NCBI GenBank assembly: GCA_029465975.1
Contig: CM055741.1
Location: forward strand, 3,924,503-3,988,502
DNA from: Dallia pectoralis
Taxonomy: Eukaryota > Chordata > Actinopteri > Esociformes > Umbridae
Reading direction: 5' to 3'
Length of the DNA: 64,000 nt
In this document: in pieces, positions 47,101 through 58,789 of the stretch
Position numbering within the stretch: position 1 is the first letter of the stretch
Layout of the letters: each line of letters opens with the position of its first letter
Notes under the pieces: model-generated
The model's database searches: none
Seen by the model: only the letters and a program-made list of their open reading frames with translations
What the model was told of the DNA's origin: nothing
Made by a program: the position numbers and the translations under genes

Positions 47101-49806
47101 TAAAGTCATGGGCCCATTTACAGACTTCCATTCCGTCACAATTCCTTCAGAAAACGTTTTTTCCACGGCTATCGCTTCCCTCTCAATCCCAGACTTTGTC
47201 ACGTTGTTGTCACCGTCACGTCGAACCCATGCTTCCATCGGAAATTCCTCCAGCGGATGAAGTCCGGGAAACTCGACTCCCCTTTCCGAAGGACCCTTCC
47301 TACTATCCTGATCAACTGTTTTCCGGCCCTCTGCAGTCACCACACTTCCTGAATGGAAAAACTCCTCATTCTCCTTGTCAGAGAAGCCGTGCTCCTCCTC
47401 TGCTATATGCGGGCGAGTGGCGGTCGCCCCGATCCTAAATCAAATTAAACAAATATTAAAAGGTGCACATAAAATAAAACACATTGCCACGTAGGAGTAT
47501 TAAAATAGGCCAATATATATTTTTATATTTGTTTCTTTTTTTTATTTAGCCGACACGTTTAACTGGATACACCTAAACTGAGTTCAAGCTTGACCACAGA
47601 TTACATTGGTGGGATTTACTGCCACTCATCTCTGAAGGATAAAACTGGATGAAATAACATTGACTTGTTACCTGACTGGGCCGGTGGCGCCAGACTTGGT
47701 CAGGTTCTTCAGTTGGCGCTGGCGACGCCGGTGCTCCTGGGACTTCTTCAGCAGGGTCTGAAGGCTGTGCCGGTACGGTCCAGTCGGTATCTCTGTTTCA
47801 GGGTCTGCTGGGTCAATATCGCCAATCGGGCTTTTCGGTGCAGGTTTCAGTTCTGGTTGGTTCCTCCCTGGTTTGGAAAGGTTTAACGCCAGCTGGGACT
47901 TCTTTAAAAGATTCTGGAGGCTCAGTCTGTAAGGCCCGCTGGGTCGGTCCAGCTCTGCGTCTGAAGGTGGATTGTAGTGTGGGTTCTGACCTGGTTCTAG
48001 GAGGTCCTGTGTGGAGGCCTCAGCCTGGGGATCCTGCGTAATCCTGGGTTCAGGGTGGTTTGGTGGTAATGACGAAGACTGCTGCTGCTCTTCCTCCCTT
48101 GGTTGACTTCCTGTAAGGTCTTCCACCGGAGGAGGTGATGACAACACTGCCGCAGCTTCGGAACGAGCCGGTGACGTGATGTCGCTGTGCCAGGTCAGTG
48201 CCGGGCTTGCTTCCTGTGTTGGTTGAGTTGGTACGATGACATCATCACACTCAAGCGACCACTCGTCTAAGTCGTCAGCGTTGATCGGGGGGTGGCTGAT
48301 GATGGTGCATGCTGCAGTTGCGGTTGTGTCCCAAGTGCTGTGGCAGAGAAAAGCCCCGGGGTCCATCGGTGAACCCCAAGGCCCCGACCTTACGCTCTCC
48401 CAAATCTCGGTCCGACTCGAGGCCACCTCTGCGTTCTCGTAAGTCACGTATCCTGACAATACAGATCGGTGGCTAATGTCAGCGAGAAGATCCACGTTTG
48501 TTCCTAACATCAGGTCTTCCTCCAGAAAGCACCCAGGGCTGATGCTCCTATTCTGGTTGGCTGAGAGACTCTTCCTGTTCTGGGTCTCTGTTGGCTGATT
48601 GGCCGAGAGGCTCTTTCTGGTCTGGGCCTCTGTCTGCTGGTTGGCTGAGAGACTCTTCCTGGTCTGGGTCTCTGTCGGCTGGTTGGCCCATGTGATTGTC
48701 TCAATGGCAGGAGAAAGTGTCAGCGGGTCACATACCAAACTATCAGGCAAGATGTCCATCAAAGCGGCATCGCAGATTGTTGGCGACAGGTGTGGTGAGG
48801 ACCACAGGTGAGGACCACAGACGAGGGTTTGGTTAAGTGGGGAGACCGTCTCAGTAAGGTTGGCCGTAGCGACATCATTCTGCAACACTTGAACATGACG
48901 AGCGGTACTGTCGTGGAAGTTGGGGGTTTTGGGTAATGTCATTCCAGATTCGCCCTGAAAGAACTCCTCCAGTGTTGGGGCTTGCCTCAGCTAAAATAAA
49001 AGACAGACAACAGAAAAATAAACATCACACATCAAGTATGACATTTAGAAATGACCCCAAACCCAGACTTGTTTACCTGAACACTCTGCAGAATGCTCTG
49101 AACGTAAGACATCCTCGGGTCAGATGTTGTGTTCTTACACGTCCTCTTTGCTGTTTTGTGTTGCTGCATCTGAGCTTTCTGCTCTCCGCTGAGCTGGAAT
49201 TGGGACCACAATGTCAGATGAAATGTCAGTAGGCTTCTTTAAATCAGTGCCAAAAAAGCAAGCAGGCCGCCATTTGGAACAAAGCGCAATTCTTACTAAT
49301 ATTCGTAAAAAAGCATAGATATACTTTCCAGATGCCTATATAGCACATAACATAACATTGCATAAGCTGGGGCTAAACTAACAACTGTCTGCAGAACAGC
49401 TAGTTATGCTGACACTGTAAACACTGACTGCTGTTTTAATTAAAAAGGTATAGATGTACCACGACATCATCAAACTTGTTAAAACTCTTGCCCCGGGTAT
49501 AGTACCAACGGTAGGAATGTAGCCTAATAAATACATAGGCTGGCTATAGCCGGAGACAAACACCAACATGCAAACATAGCTAACCATTTCTCTAATGTGT
49601 AAGTGGCGATTTGTAACTTTGGAGCTATTCGAATAGCCAGTTAACGTTATAATAGGTCTTACCAAGGGAGGAAGAATGGGTAACCCATGGAAACGAATGG
49701 TTGACGAGCCGAGGCGAGGAAAAAGTGTTGATTCTGTCAGTTGCTCCTCTTTGCTTTTCCTCAGTTGGGAAAGTTGATGTTGTATGAATTTTTCATAGTC
49801 CTCCAT
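41186..49806 (-). CDS. ccp110: CP110-type centriolar coiled-coil protein
   Basis: Eleven exons in coding order: 49806-49663, 49193-49077, 48990-47672, 47434-45924, 45500-45385, 43857-43672, 42703-42611, 42506-42423, 42016-41900, 41798-41713 and 41363-41186. They give about 1316 aa (human CCP110 about 1010). Homology to CCP110: N-terminal MEDYEKFI with STIRFHG; SILQSVQLRQAP; two SLQ(N/T)LLKKSQ motifs where human has one SLQNLMKKSK; KVKRRLVM; a Gln/Glu-rich coiled coil; VAAAVKGFLTRRLL; LQERVTLQLRSALYEIQDIFF; and a basic C-terminus. CP110 caps distal centrioles and restrains ciliogenesis and centriole elongation with CEP97. Two very large exons (1319 and 1511 nt) account for the extra length. 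The human segment between the coiled coil and AKGFLTRRL (around TRPFGRAKTRWSQ) has no counterpart that I could find. It could be the single fish ccp110 or a diverged paralogue. Confidence 0.85.
42895..43590. repeat. 16-bp minisatellite in ccp110 intron
   Basis: About 43 copies of ACCTGTTGTTTGACCC with ACAT and CCCC variants. Three 16-bp units give a 48-bp coding period, hence long artefactual open frames on the minus strand. It occupies most of the intron between exons 43672-43857 and 42611-42703. Confidence 0.95.
44024..44462. repeat. 11-bp minisatellite in ccp110 intron
   Basis: About 40 copies of CAGCAGGTAAC / CAGCACGTAAC with T and A variants. CAGGTAAC looks like a donor but lies on the strand opposite to the gene. 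Confidence 0.94.
45229..45275. repeat. 11-bp tandem repeat
   Basis: Four copies of GGTTATATTAC, in the same ccp110 intron. Confidence 0.85.
48546..48690 (-). repeat. 42-bp coding minisatellite in ccp110 exon 3
   Basis: Start points 48557, 48599, 48641 and 48683 are exactly 42 bp apart. On the coding strand it encodes imperfect 14-residue units of the form ANQPTETQTRKSLS. Confidence 0.92.
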
Positions 49807-50740
49807 TTTTTTAGACGGTGTGTTTCATTCAATAGATACTAAACAAATAAATGAGCGACTTGACAATAACGAAATAATCACGTTTGTGGTATCCTAATCT
49901 CTCCTGGCAGCTATCAGCTGCATCTTTAGTTAGCTAGAAGTTTGACTAGCCAACAATGCGACTGCTTGTGTACTAATAAGTTACATGTATCGGATGAAAA
50001 CAGTCACATAATACATATCAGCAAATATCTTTAAAACTGTAAAACAAATTAAAATTATGTGTAAGACAGATCCATCTGTATGTTTACTTTTTACCCGCCT
50101 CCTAGAGAGACAACAAACTGTCAGTTAGGCGGAAACTGTCACAGCGGTGTACAAATCCTGTCATGGAGTCACATGACGTCATGGATTCTGGAATGAAGAC
50201 CAAACACAAACGCACGAGATGTTCGGTCCGTACTGAATATTCTACCCCACGTTTTATTAGTGTCCACTTATTTTAACTGTCAAATATTTTGCTACTGCCA
50301 CCTACTGTGCTGATGGTCTCTGGCAAATAGGCAGCTTACAAAAAATATGATTTACCATAGTAAAATATAATATGCCAGATACAATTTGGTAAATAGGTCT
50401 ACTACAAATGATTATTTAAAAGTTACATAATAAGCCGTCAAAAGTATTCTGAATGCCATGAGAGAAATGGAATGGAGTTCGAGGTCAGTTACATGTGGAT
50501 AACTTGTGTTGAATTGGGTGAGACAGTGAACTACTACTTATTCAACATGTGTGCTGGCTGGTAGATGTCCCTGTATAATGGAAATTGGCAACAGTCCTAA
50601 AGAAGTGTGACAGATTCACTCCTATGGTCATGTATGTCTGCTGTTTTATGCCTTCATACAACACACACTAACCCGAAACCCAGCTCTAAAAACGTACATT
50701 ATATGGGACCATTGAATAGGAATAATTTAGCTGGTCTTTG
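49807..50740 (-). promoter_or_regulatory. ccp110 upstream region with a perfect CRE
   Basis: TGACGTCA at 50174-50181 is a perfect palindromic CRE/ATF site about 370 nt upstream of the ccp110 ATG. The interval then runs to the end of the mafg 3' UTR. No other gene was recognised. Confidence 0.45.
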
Positions 50741-53700
50741 TTAAAATGTGTTTATTGGTCATATACAAAATAAAGTAAACTGTTTATCAACAAACAATAC
50801 AGTATGTACACCAATAAATTAACAGATGCATCAAAACGATGGCGAAAACATTTAATTTCCAAGGTTACCAATACGTCATCACTTATCTACAAATAGCAAA
50901 AAAGTACAATAATTTACTCATCAATAAATACTTACAGTTATATGGACATACAGTCACTTCAGTAGCGGATGTCCCTATGCAAAGTACAGTGACACAGTGG
51001 CATTATAACGCGTAACAACCCAATACAGAAATATTACAAAACACGTATTCCTATAAACGTCCATGTGATTTCTTTGTTACTGACAACTCTCATAACTCAC
51101 TAGTTATTTTTGTTGCTCTCCATCTATTACCGTTTTACTTCTGAGACACAAAGATGGACTCTGTCCAAATGACACCCTGTTTTCTCTGCAGTTTACCACT
51201 ATTGATTAGAGTAGGGTTCTTTGGGGAGGGAATAGGCTGCGATTTGGGATTCTTACAAATCAACCCTCCTGCTGACTAATCATAAACAGTCATATGCTTA
51301 CCAGACAACACAACAGGTGGTGTTGTTGTATTTTATTTTTTAGGGGGTGGGGGGTTGCTCTAGGCGGCAGCTAAGTGCAGGAGATAGAGATAGTTGTCAT
51401 ATAAACACTTGTAGTAATACAGTCAATACATCTCAACAAGATAATGATAATGTGTCTGTTGAGAGGGGAAATCTAGTTTTACCAAGGCTATACCTCTCGA
51501 AATGCTGCTGTCATGTATACTTGTTTACTGGTCAAACGCACGAGAATGGTCCAAATTCCGACCTCTTGACCGATGTATGTTGTGTGTTAAGCTCCGCCTA
51601 GGAACGTCTTTTTGTGTGTTGACGTGTTTGATTGGTGCTGTTCTTTTAAGCACCTCCCAGGCAAGACTTGTGATTGGTTGGAAGTATGGCAGGCGTCATT
51701 AATATACACCGCATCTCCACCCCTTTTGTAGCTATATCTGGCTATATATTTCACAGATTATGGTAGACTAACCGCTGTCAATCAAAAACCTCAAATCAAA
51801 TTATCAATGGCGGGTTTTGTGTTACTGACTGGTTATTATTGATGGGGCAACTAGTCGAGTGGCGTGACTGGAAAAACCAACACCGGCACAGTAGTAGTTA
51901 ATCATTTCTATGTAACTTATGTGCAGATTGCCTTTAACATCCCCCACAATGTCCTCATGTTAACTAAACCGAGGGTCGTGACGCACTGTTGCAATTGAGG
52001 GTACTGTAGTCTATTCCTGTACATGTATGTGAGGTTTTTTAACCATTTATTGGCGAAATAGGCGGATGCAAAACAAATCTGCCCATTGAACTGATACAAT
52101 TGCAGTTCAACCAAAGAAATGGGATAGAATGACAAGAGGGGAAAAGGAGGAGAAAATATGTTGCTTTGCCTCTCCGTTAAAAACCACAGACAGATGAAGA
52201 GTTTGTATGAAGTCACACCGTACCTGCAGTAGGTATTTTACGCTAACAACACATTTTAGACAACATACTACAAATCCAGCTCCAGCTAAGGCTTTAACCC
52301 TGCGATTTTAAAGCGCCATCCAGTCTTTGCAACGCAATGTGTGTATGTGTGTGTGTTTGCGCGCGTTTGAAGAAACGTCAACAGAAACAGCAGAACTATT
52401 TTCACCGGTCAGTGGCACTTTTTACATACATACTAACTTACTAGTTATTTAGTTTAAACATTGAACATATCGATATTTTTCTTATTCAAGTAAACTTCCA
52501 GACGTTGCTCACAGACTTGCCACAGTTCGAGAGTAGAATAACACCATCGGTAGGTACAAAAGCAATCAAAGAAAGATGGAGATAAATACAGAAAAAGATT
52601 GCGAGGACCCAAAGTCGTCATAGATCGCCAGTCAAACAAAGTAATTTTTTTGTCCATTTAAAAGTGAATAAAGAGACATATTCTGACATAACACGTACAT
52701 AAATATACTGTATACTAAATATCTATTTATGTCCACGTATCTATAAGCCGGTTGCTGAGTTTCAGCGTTAAAGTGATAAGCAGGTGGTTATTTCTTATCA
52801 AACTTCTTCAGATTTGCCACAGTCCCTACTCTCTCATGTTATCGAACCCACAGACGTGTTATCGTAGGGACCATTGTTGTGTGTGGTACCCCACTTTCCT
52901 TCCTCTCCCTTTAACGCCTCAGCAGACACAGGTTTGAACAAGTAAAAGGGACATTATTGTATACTGCACAGCAGTAACTTACATTGTAAGACAATAGCAG
53001 GGTTTCCCCACAACATTGTGTAAGCTTCGGCGGGCTGTTGTTAGTTAAGTTATAAGACTGATTGATAAGACCCATTCAACTTGTGTTCGTATCCTAAAAA
53101 TCACATATTACTCAACTTTGCCAAGTGTGTGACTGGACAGATTAAAGCTGAGGAGCAAACTCCACATCTGTGAGAAAACCATGCCTCAGACAGACCAATC
53201 CACAAGCCCGACCGCTGGAATTGTATGGAACACCAGAGTGGGGTTGGTCTCCTGTCAACAGGACAGAAAATCATTGAACTTGATCAGGGAAACTTTTATT
53301 CTATAATTCTACAATTATAGGATTTCTATGACCCCGCCCCGATTTAAACCGATTGTAGTAGTACATCGTGTCGGTTCCATATGACAACAGTGCAGTTAAC
53401 AGTTTTACTTCCCTGGCATTTGGAGAATATCAAAAACAAAAAACAAAAACAACAACCACACAGTTTGCATTAAATATAGAACTCACAGAAGAGATAAGAG
53501 GAAAATAATTATGTTAATCTTACAGCAAAGTAAATATAACTTATTTCACGAGCACGGACGACGTGACCGTAGGCCCATGTCCCACTAACCCTTCTTTCCA
53601 GTTTCTATTCTGAGAGACTTTGTGTCATGTGCCTTACGGAAAGTGTAACACATTAGGCAATACAAGCGACTGCATATGATTGAGATTTGTACAGTTTGTA

Positions 53701-55201
53701 TTACATTTTGTGTAACATGTCCATAACAGCCGTCGACAACGGGAAATGGGAGTGTGTAGGTGCCTCTGATTACGTCTTCGGCCCAAAATAAATAAAAACA
53801 TCACAGTCACTTATCCTTAACAACAACAACAACAACATAAGGAACAATAACATTACCAATACCTCGTCACGTACTATTGTACATTACAACGTCACACCAT
53901 CACGTGCTAGCCTCACGGTTACCATAGCAGCCACACGCGCCTATAGTCACAAAGAAACCAAAGCTATCAACGTCAATTAGTTAAGCCACTTTTGGTACAA
54001 TTGCAAAAAAGTGGAGATATCTAACAAGTGTCCACCATGATACTTTTTTGAAGGTCTTTTATAAAGAATGCAAAGATACTTTATGTAATTTACAAAATTC
54101 TAGACTCGACCAGGTATACTGTATGTAGACAATGAATTCTTCAAAGAATATGCAACGTTCACTGTTAAAAGTTCTGAGAATTACACCCAACTAATTTGAC
54201 TGGACAGGCCTATTTGAATAACTGGAAAGAAATGGCAATTAGAAATAATGGCCACTAAATGTTTCACAGTAACAGCAGTGTTACCCGTCATCGAACCGTT
54301 CTATCGATAAATTAAAACGTCTTTTAGAATTAGCTGTATTTACAATTAATCCGGTTTCTGAATAAAGGTCCTGGCTAATCAAACAAAGCGAGTGTCAATC
54401 ATTGTCTCTGATTCAATATTCACACCATCACACTGCCCACGAGCGGCGCCCCAAATGTACCCCAACAACACACGGCTACATTAGATCGGATTTCTTGCCA
54501 GTAATCTGAATTGGGTTTCCAGTGTAAACGCACCCTTTGAGTTCCGGCCGTGTCATTTTGAATGTAATAAGTTATACGCTAACATTAACATTAGATGCTA
54601 CGCGTTGTCATCTTTCTAGCAACCCCAGTATAGCACACAAAACGTCCAGCCCGACAACGGGACAACATCTGTGTGAAATGGTGATAATTGGTCAGTGCGT
54701 AACATCTACCACAGTTAACAGCAAAGCAAATATGAAACAAAAGGAGAGAAAAAACAACTTCCTGAAGATTTACGCTTCTGAACGTGTCTTTGAACAAGTG
54801 CAATGAGCGGGGAACGGTGAACTTCCAGAACAACTTCGTTCTTCTGCACTTTTTAAACTCGACGGCTCTGCGAGACGTTTCTGCAGAACCAACGAGTGCC
54901 TGTAATTACCGAAAACCGTTTGGACGAAAAAAAATAAACGGTTGTTTCGGAGCGAGAACGGGCCCAGAACGTCATCCCAGAACGTCGTCCAATGATTGGA
55001 GGTTCACAGTATGTTGTCACACACACATTATTACATCACACACAGAACACAGCAGTGGACCCTGTCAGAGCACCGGCTATTGCAGTGATGTAATGTCCCG
55101 CCCGGTGCTTGACAACCAAATACACTGACCGACAGTCTCATATCAAAGTGTCCCAAGTAGGCTCCTCCCCTTGCCCCTCCCTCCAGCACCCAGTCCCACA
55201 A
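50741..55201 (-). other. Presumed long mafg 3' UTR
   Basis: No coding exon on either strand is convincing across about 4.4 kb. TTTATT at 50751-50756 (AATAAA on the mafg strand) is a plausible distal poly(A) signal. A 3' UTR of several kb fits what I recall for mammalian MAFG. A copy of the dispersed CCAAAT/GGGAATAGG repeat lies at 51150-51255. Confidence 0.5.
51150..51255. repeat. Dispersed repeat copy, same family as 13505-13625
   Basis: Contains GTCCAAATGACACCCTGTTT and, inverted at the other end, GGGAATAGGCTGCGATTTGG. About 100 bp with imperfect terminal inverted similarity. Confidence 0.48.
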
Positions 55202-55856
55202 CTAAGACCGCGCCTCTGTTTTTGACTTCACTATCGTGATCACGCTCGTCGCAGCCACCTTGCCCGGTACGAGGGGCCCTATCACCGACCCCACGCCTGC
55301 AGCTCCCCTTTGACCCCCGACCCCTAACCCCACCCCGGGGCTTCTCGCCACAGTCCGGGCGAAACTCTGCAGCGCCTCGTACTTAGACCTGAGCTGATCG
55401 AGCTCCGCCCTCATGCTGGCGTTCTCGGACGCCAGCTTGTCCACTTCCTGCTGGAGCTGGGACTTCTGTTTCTCCAGCTCCTCCTTCTGCGTGACCCGTT
55501 TGACCCGGCAGCTGGCGGCGTAGCCCCGGTTCTTCAGGGTACGCCGGCGCTGTTTCAGCTGCTGGATCTCCTCTTTGGTAAGGCCCCGGAGGTGCTGGTT
55601 GAGCTCGCGCACGGACATGGTCACCAGCTCGTCGTCCGTCAGGGTGGTGCCATTCTCGCCCGGTTCCCGCTTCACCTGTTAGGGTGGGAGGGTGGAGGAG
55701 TGGGGGGTAGGGAGAGTGTAGGGTTGGAGAGAGAGGAGAGCAGAATGACTGATGTCAGCGGGGAGACAAGTACACTATTTGTTTGGGCTTGAATTTCATG
55801 TAATAAAATGCGCCTCTCACCTTCAAGGCCTTGTTTCCTTTGTTAGCCGTCGTCAT
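55202..55856 (-). CDS. mafg: Small Maf transcription factor MafG
   Basis: Two coding exons, 55856-55821 (MTTANKGNKALK) and 55675-55202, give 169 aa (human 162). The protein has VKREPGENG with a psi-K-x-E SUMO site at the exon junction, then SVRELNQHLRGLTKEE (extended homology region), the basic region LKNRGYAASCRVKR, and a leucine zipper through about residue 125. It ends GKVAATSVITIVKSKTEARS, essentially the MafG C-terminus, which separates it from MafF and MafK. Small Mafs lack a transactivation domain and dimerise with NRF2, NF-E2p45 or BACH proteins on MARE/ARE DNA. An intron of 145 nt separates the exons. A 5' UTR acceptor (TTTTGCACAG) lies at about 55887, so at least one non-coding exon is upstream. 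The extra residues relative to human are in a Gly/Val-rich segment after the zipper. Confidence 0.96.
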
Positions 55857-55886
55857 GCCCCGGGAAACACTTCCCTCTGAGCAGAC
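55857..55886 (-). other. mafg 5' UTR portion of first coding exon
   Basis: The sequence between the acceptor (AG at 55888-55887) and the ATG is short and GC-balanced. This is the usual small-Maf layout, with a non-coding first exon farther upstream. Confidence 0.55.
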
Positions 55887-56528
55887 CTGTGCAAAACGTC
55901 AGGTGACGACCAGATAGAGAACGAGGGAGAGAGCGATGTGAAGCAAGAGAGATAAGGATGGAACACGACGGAGAGAGAGAGAGGGTAAAGGAGTGAGCGA
56001 GAGAAAAGATAAAAAAAGGCAGCGATAAGCTCAGTGTACGACAATATTCAAGCCATCCAGAAACTGTCACAGTGGACGGTTGAACACACACGCTCCTCAA
56101 CTTCCTGTTTCTCCGTGCTGCATGTGGCAATACCCGCCGTTTTGGTTCTAGAACACGTAACAGCCATCCTGATTGGCTGGCAAAAGACCAACGACTAAAG
56201 AGATGTGAGTAGTGGGACAGAGTCCAGGGGAATACCAAACACATGCACACACACACACACATACACACCAAACACACACACACACAAAGACAGAAACAGA
56301 AGAAAATGAAGAAACACTCATATACGATAGCTGTGAATGAGATTAGGTCAATTCTTTACACACACACTCACAAAAAGACACACACACACAGACAGGTGCT
56401 AGCTGGGTCATAGCCCCAGACAACAAGCCTCACAGAGACGTGACACACCGCCCTGTACACTGTAACACTGTGCGATGAGGAGCAGCCATTGTAGCAGCCA
56501 CTGAGCGATGATCATGAGATCAGTCACG

Positions 56529-56539
56529 ATGACTCAGCA
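56529..56539 (-). promoter_or_regulatory. Perfect NF-E2/NRF2-small Maf site (MARE/ARE)
   Basis: ATGACTCAGCA (TGCTGAGTCAT on the mafg strand) satisfies both the T-MARE/NF-E2 consensus and the ARE core TGACnnnGC. It lies about 670 nt upstream of the mafg ATG. Mammalian MafG is known to be induced by NRF2 through an ARE, so autoregulation is a reasonable inference. Confidence 0.6.
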
Positions 56540-56962
56540 GATTCCTGACCTTCCTCCCTCCGCCTCTCTCCAGCTCACCCTCCACATTTCTTTCCCCTCC
56601 TCTCCTATTCCTCCCTCGTCCCTCCCTCGACCCCTTGGTCCTGTCACTAGCTCTCCCTGTCAGTGGACGACAGGCTCTAAGAAAATGACTGAAATAAAAT
56701 ATGGCGGAGAAACTGGTTAAGGAGAAAACGAGAGAGAAATACAAACGACAATAATCAATCCAGGCCCAGCTAAGCTGCTTTTGTGTTTTCAGAGTGTCAG
56801 TTCTAGATAGGCCGATTACTCTCTAATCCACAAAGGACTAAGCTACCAAGAATCTGTGCCAACTGTCTATCTGTACCCACAATGCACTTCACTAATACTG
56901 ATCTCCCGCCACAAACCATGAGCTAATAAGATTTTAAAAGCACAGCATGGGGAGGAGAACAC

Positions 56963-57240
56963 TACTACTACTAATACTACTACCACCAATACTACAAAAC
57001 TACTACTGCTACCACTACTAGTAATACTACTACTACTACCACCAATACTACGAAACTACTACTGCTACCACTACTAGTAATACTAGTAATACTACTACAA
57101 CTACTACCACCAATACTACAAAACTACTACTGCTACCACTTAATAGTGCTACTACTAACTACTACTGCTACCACTACTAAAAACAACTTCTAATACTACT
57201 AATACCACTACTACTAATAATACTACTACAACTTACATAA
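56963..57240. repeat. (TAC/ACT)n trinucleotide-rich region
   Basis: Interrupted CTA/TAC/ACC triplets over about 280 bp, with longer blocks containing CTACTACTGCTACCACTAC repeated three times. Confidence 0.9.
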
Positions 57241-57604
57241 CTACTACTACAACATTAACAATGTCTACACTGTATTTCTGATCAATAAGATGTTCTTTTA
57301 ACTTTTCTTTTGAAAACAAGGACATTTCTAAGTGAGCCCAGACTGCCCCCCTACCAATGCCAGCGGGTGCACAAACAATACACAGAAAACAAGTTCTCTG
57401 TAAGATGAAATGAAAGTGTGTACACACACCACACACACACACACACACACACCACTCAGAAGTCTCAGTGGTCATTGCCACAGCAACGGATGCTTTGTGG
57501 TCATTGCTACAGCAACCGTTACCATATCGGAGGTTGTTTTATTTTTTGCTGCGGCGGGCAGTATTTTTATGGAATGTCTGAAAGAATGCTGACATCTCTG
57601 GAAC

Positions 57605-57965
57605 AGATATAGACGAAGGGAGGAGAGAGAGGGAGGAGCACGGGAGAGGAGGTGAAAGGAAAACGGGAGAGATAGCAGGACGAGGAAAAAACGAGAGGAA
57701 GGGAGGGATGAAAAGGGAGAGAAGGCTGACGTCTTCAGAGCTGATTATTAGAGTTAAAGAAGAGACGAAAGTGCTGAGTATGGAGATAAAGGTGGAAGAG
57801 GAGAGAGAGGAGAGAGAGGGCAGAGGTGAGAAGGAGAATGTGAGACAGAGGAGGACCAATAGGGAGAGAAGGGGGGGCAGGAGATAGGGGGAGGGAGGAT
57901 GAAATAAAGAGGGATAATAGGGAGTAAAGAGGAGGAAGAAGAGAGAAAAGGAGGAAGAAAGGTAG
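57605..57965. repeat. Polypurine (GA-rich) tract
   Basis: About 360 bp of GGAGAGAGAGGGAGGA-like sequence with very few pyrimidines on the + strand, followed by G-runs to about 58180. Confidence 0.85.
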
Positions 57966-58249
57966 CGGGTGGGAAATTGCATCCTCAACACATTTGTAAG
58001 AGCTTAGCTGTCGGGGAGGGGGGGTAAGGGCTGTGAGGGTTGGAGGTATTGGAGGAGGGATTGGGGTCGAATACGAGAGAAAAACCCTGAACTCAGCAAA
58101 TGGGGCGGGGGGGTGAAGAGGGAGGAGGGGGACTCAGCAAGTGAAGGGGGTTGAAGAAGGGGGGACTCAGCAAGGACCACGACTAAAACCACCAATTAGA
58201 AAGTTCTGAAGTTGATCTAACACTACAAAACTGCTGCTGCTTGCTCTCT

Positions 58250-58520
58250 AGCTCTCACACACATCCACACACACACACACACACACACAGTTCACACATA
58301 CACTTACAGACACACACTCATACACACACACACACACACAGTTCACACATACACTTACAGACACACACTCATACACACACACACACACACACAGTCCACA
58401 CATACACATACAGACACACACTCATACACACACATACCCACACCCTCATACATACACAGACCACACATACAGACACACACCCATACAAACACACTTACAC
58501 ATACACACATACACAGACCA
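58250..58520. repeat. CA-rich minisatellite, about 55-60 bp unit
   Basis: Copies of (CA)n then GTTCACACATACACTTACAG then ACACACACTCATA, at least three clear repeats and a degenerate tail. Confidence 0.85.
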
Positions 58521-58789
58521 CGAAAACAGCCTTTGCTGAAACATCAAAATACAGTAGAATAATATTTCACATAGCAAAGTAACAATTTAGGATGACCAAA
58601 ATGTTAAGCAGAGATATTTTTTATATTTGGTATTGTACAAAAAACAACAGATCATCAAATAAGCCCTTCCTTCACACGTCTAAGCACATCTGACATTCAC
58701 TGAGAACATCGAACATGTAGAAAAATGTTTCACCATGAAATATATTATGTTCATACGAAGTACAAGCATGATGTGCACAGCCATATTCG

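Noticed and set aside
58241..58582. CRISPR-like or regularly spaced repeat reading of the CA-rich and 40-bp arrays
   Set aside because: Repeats are contiguous, without unique spacers, in a vertebrate genome.
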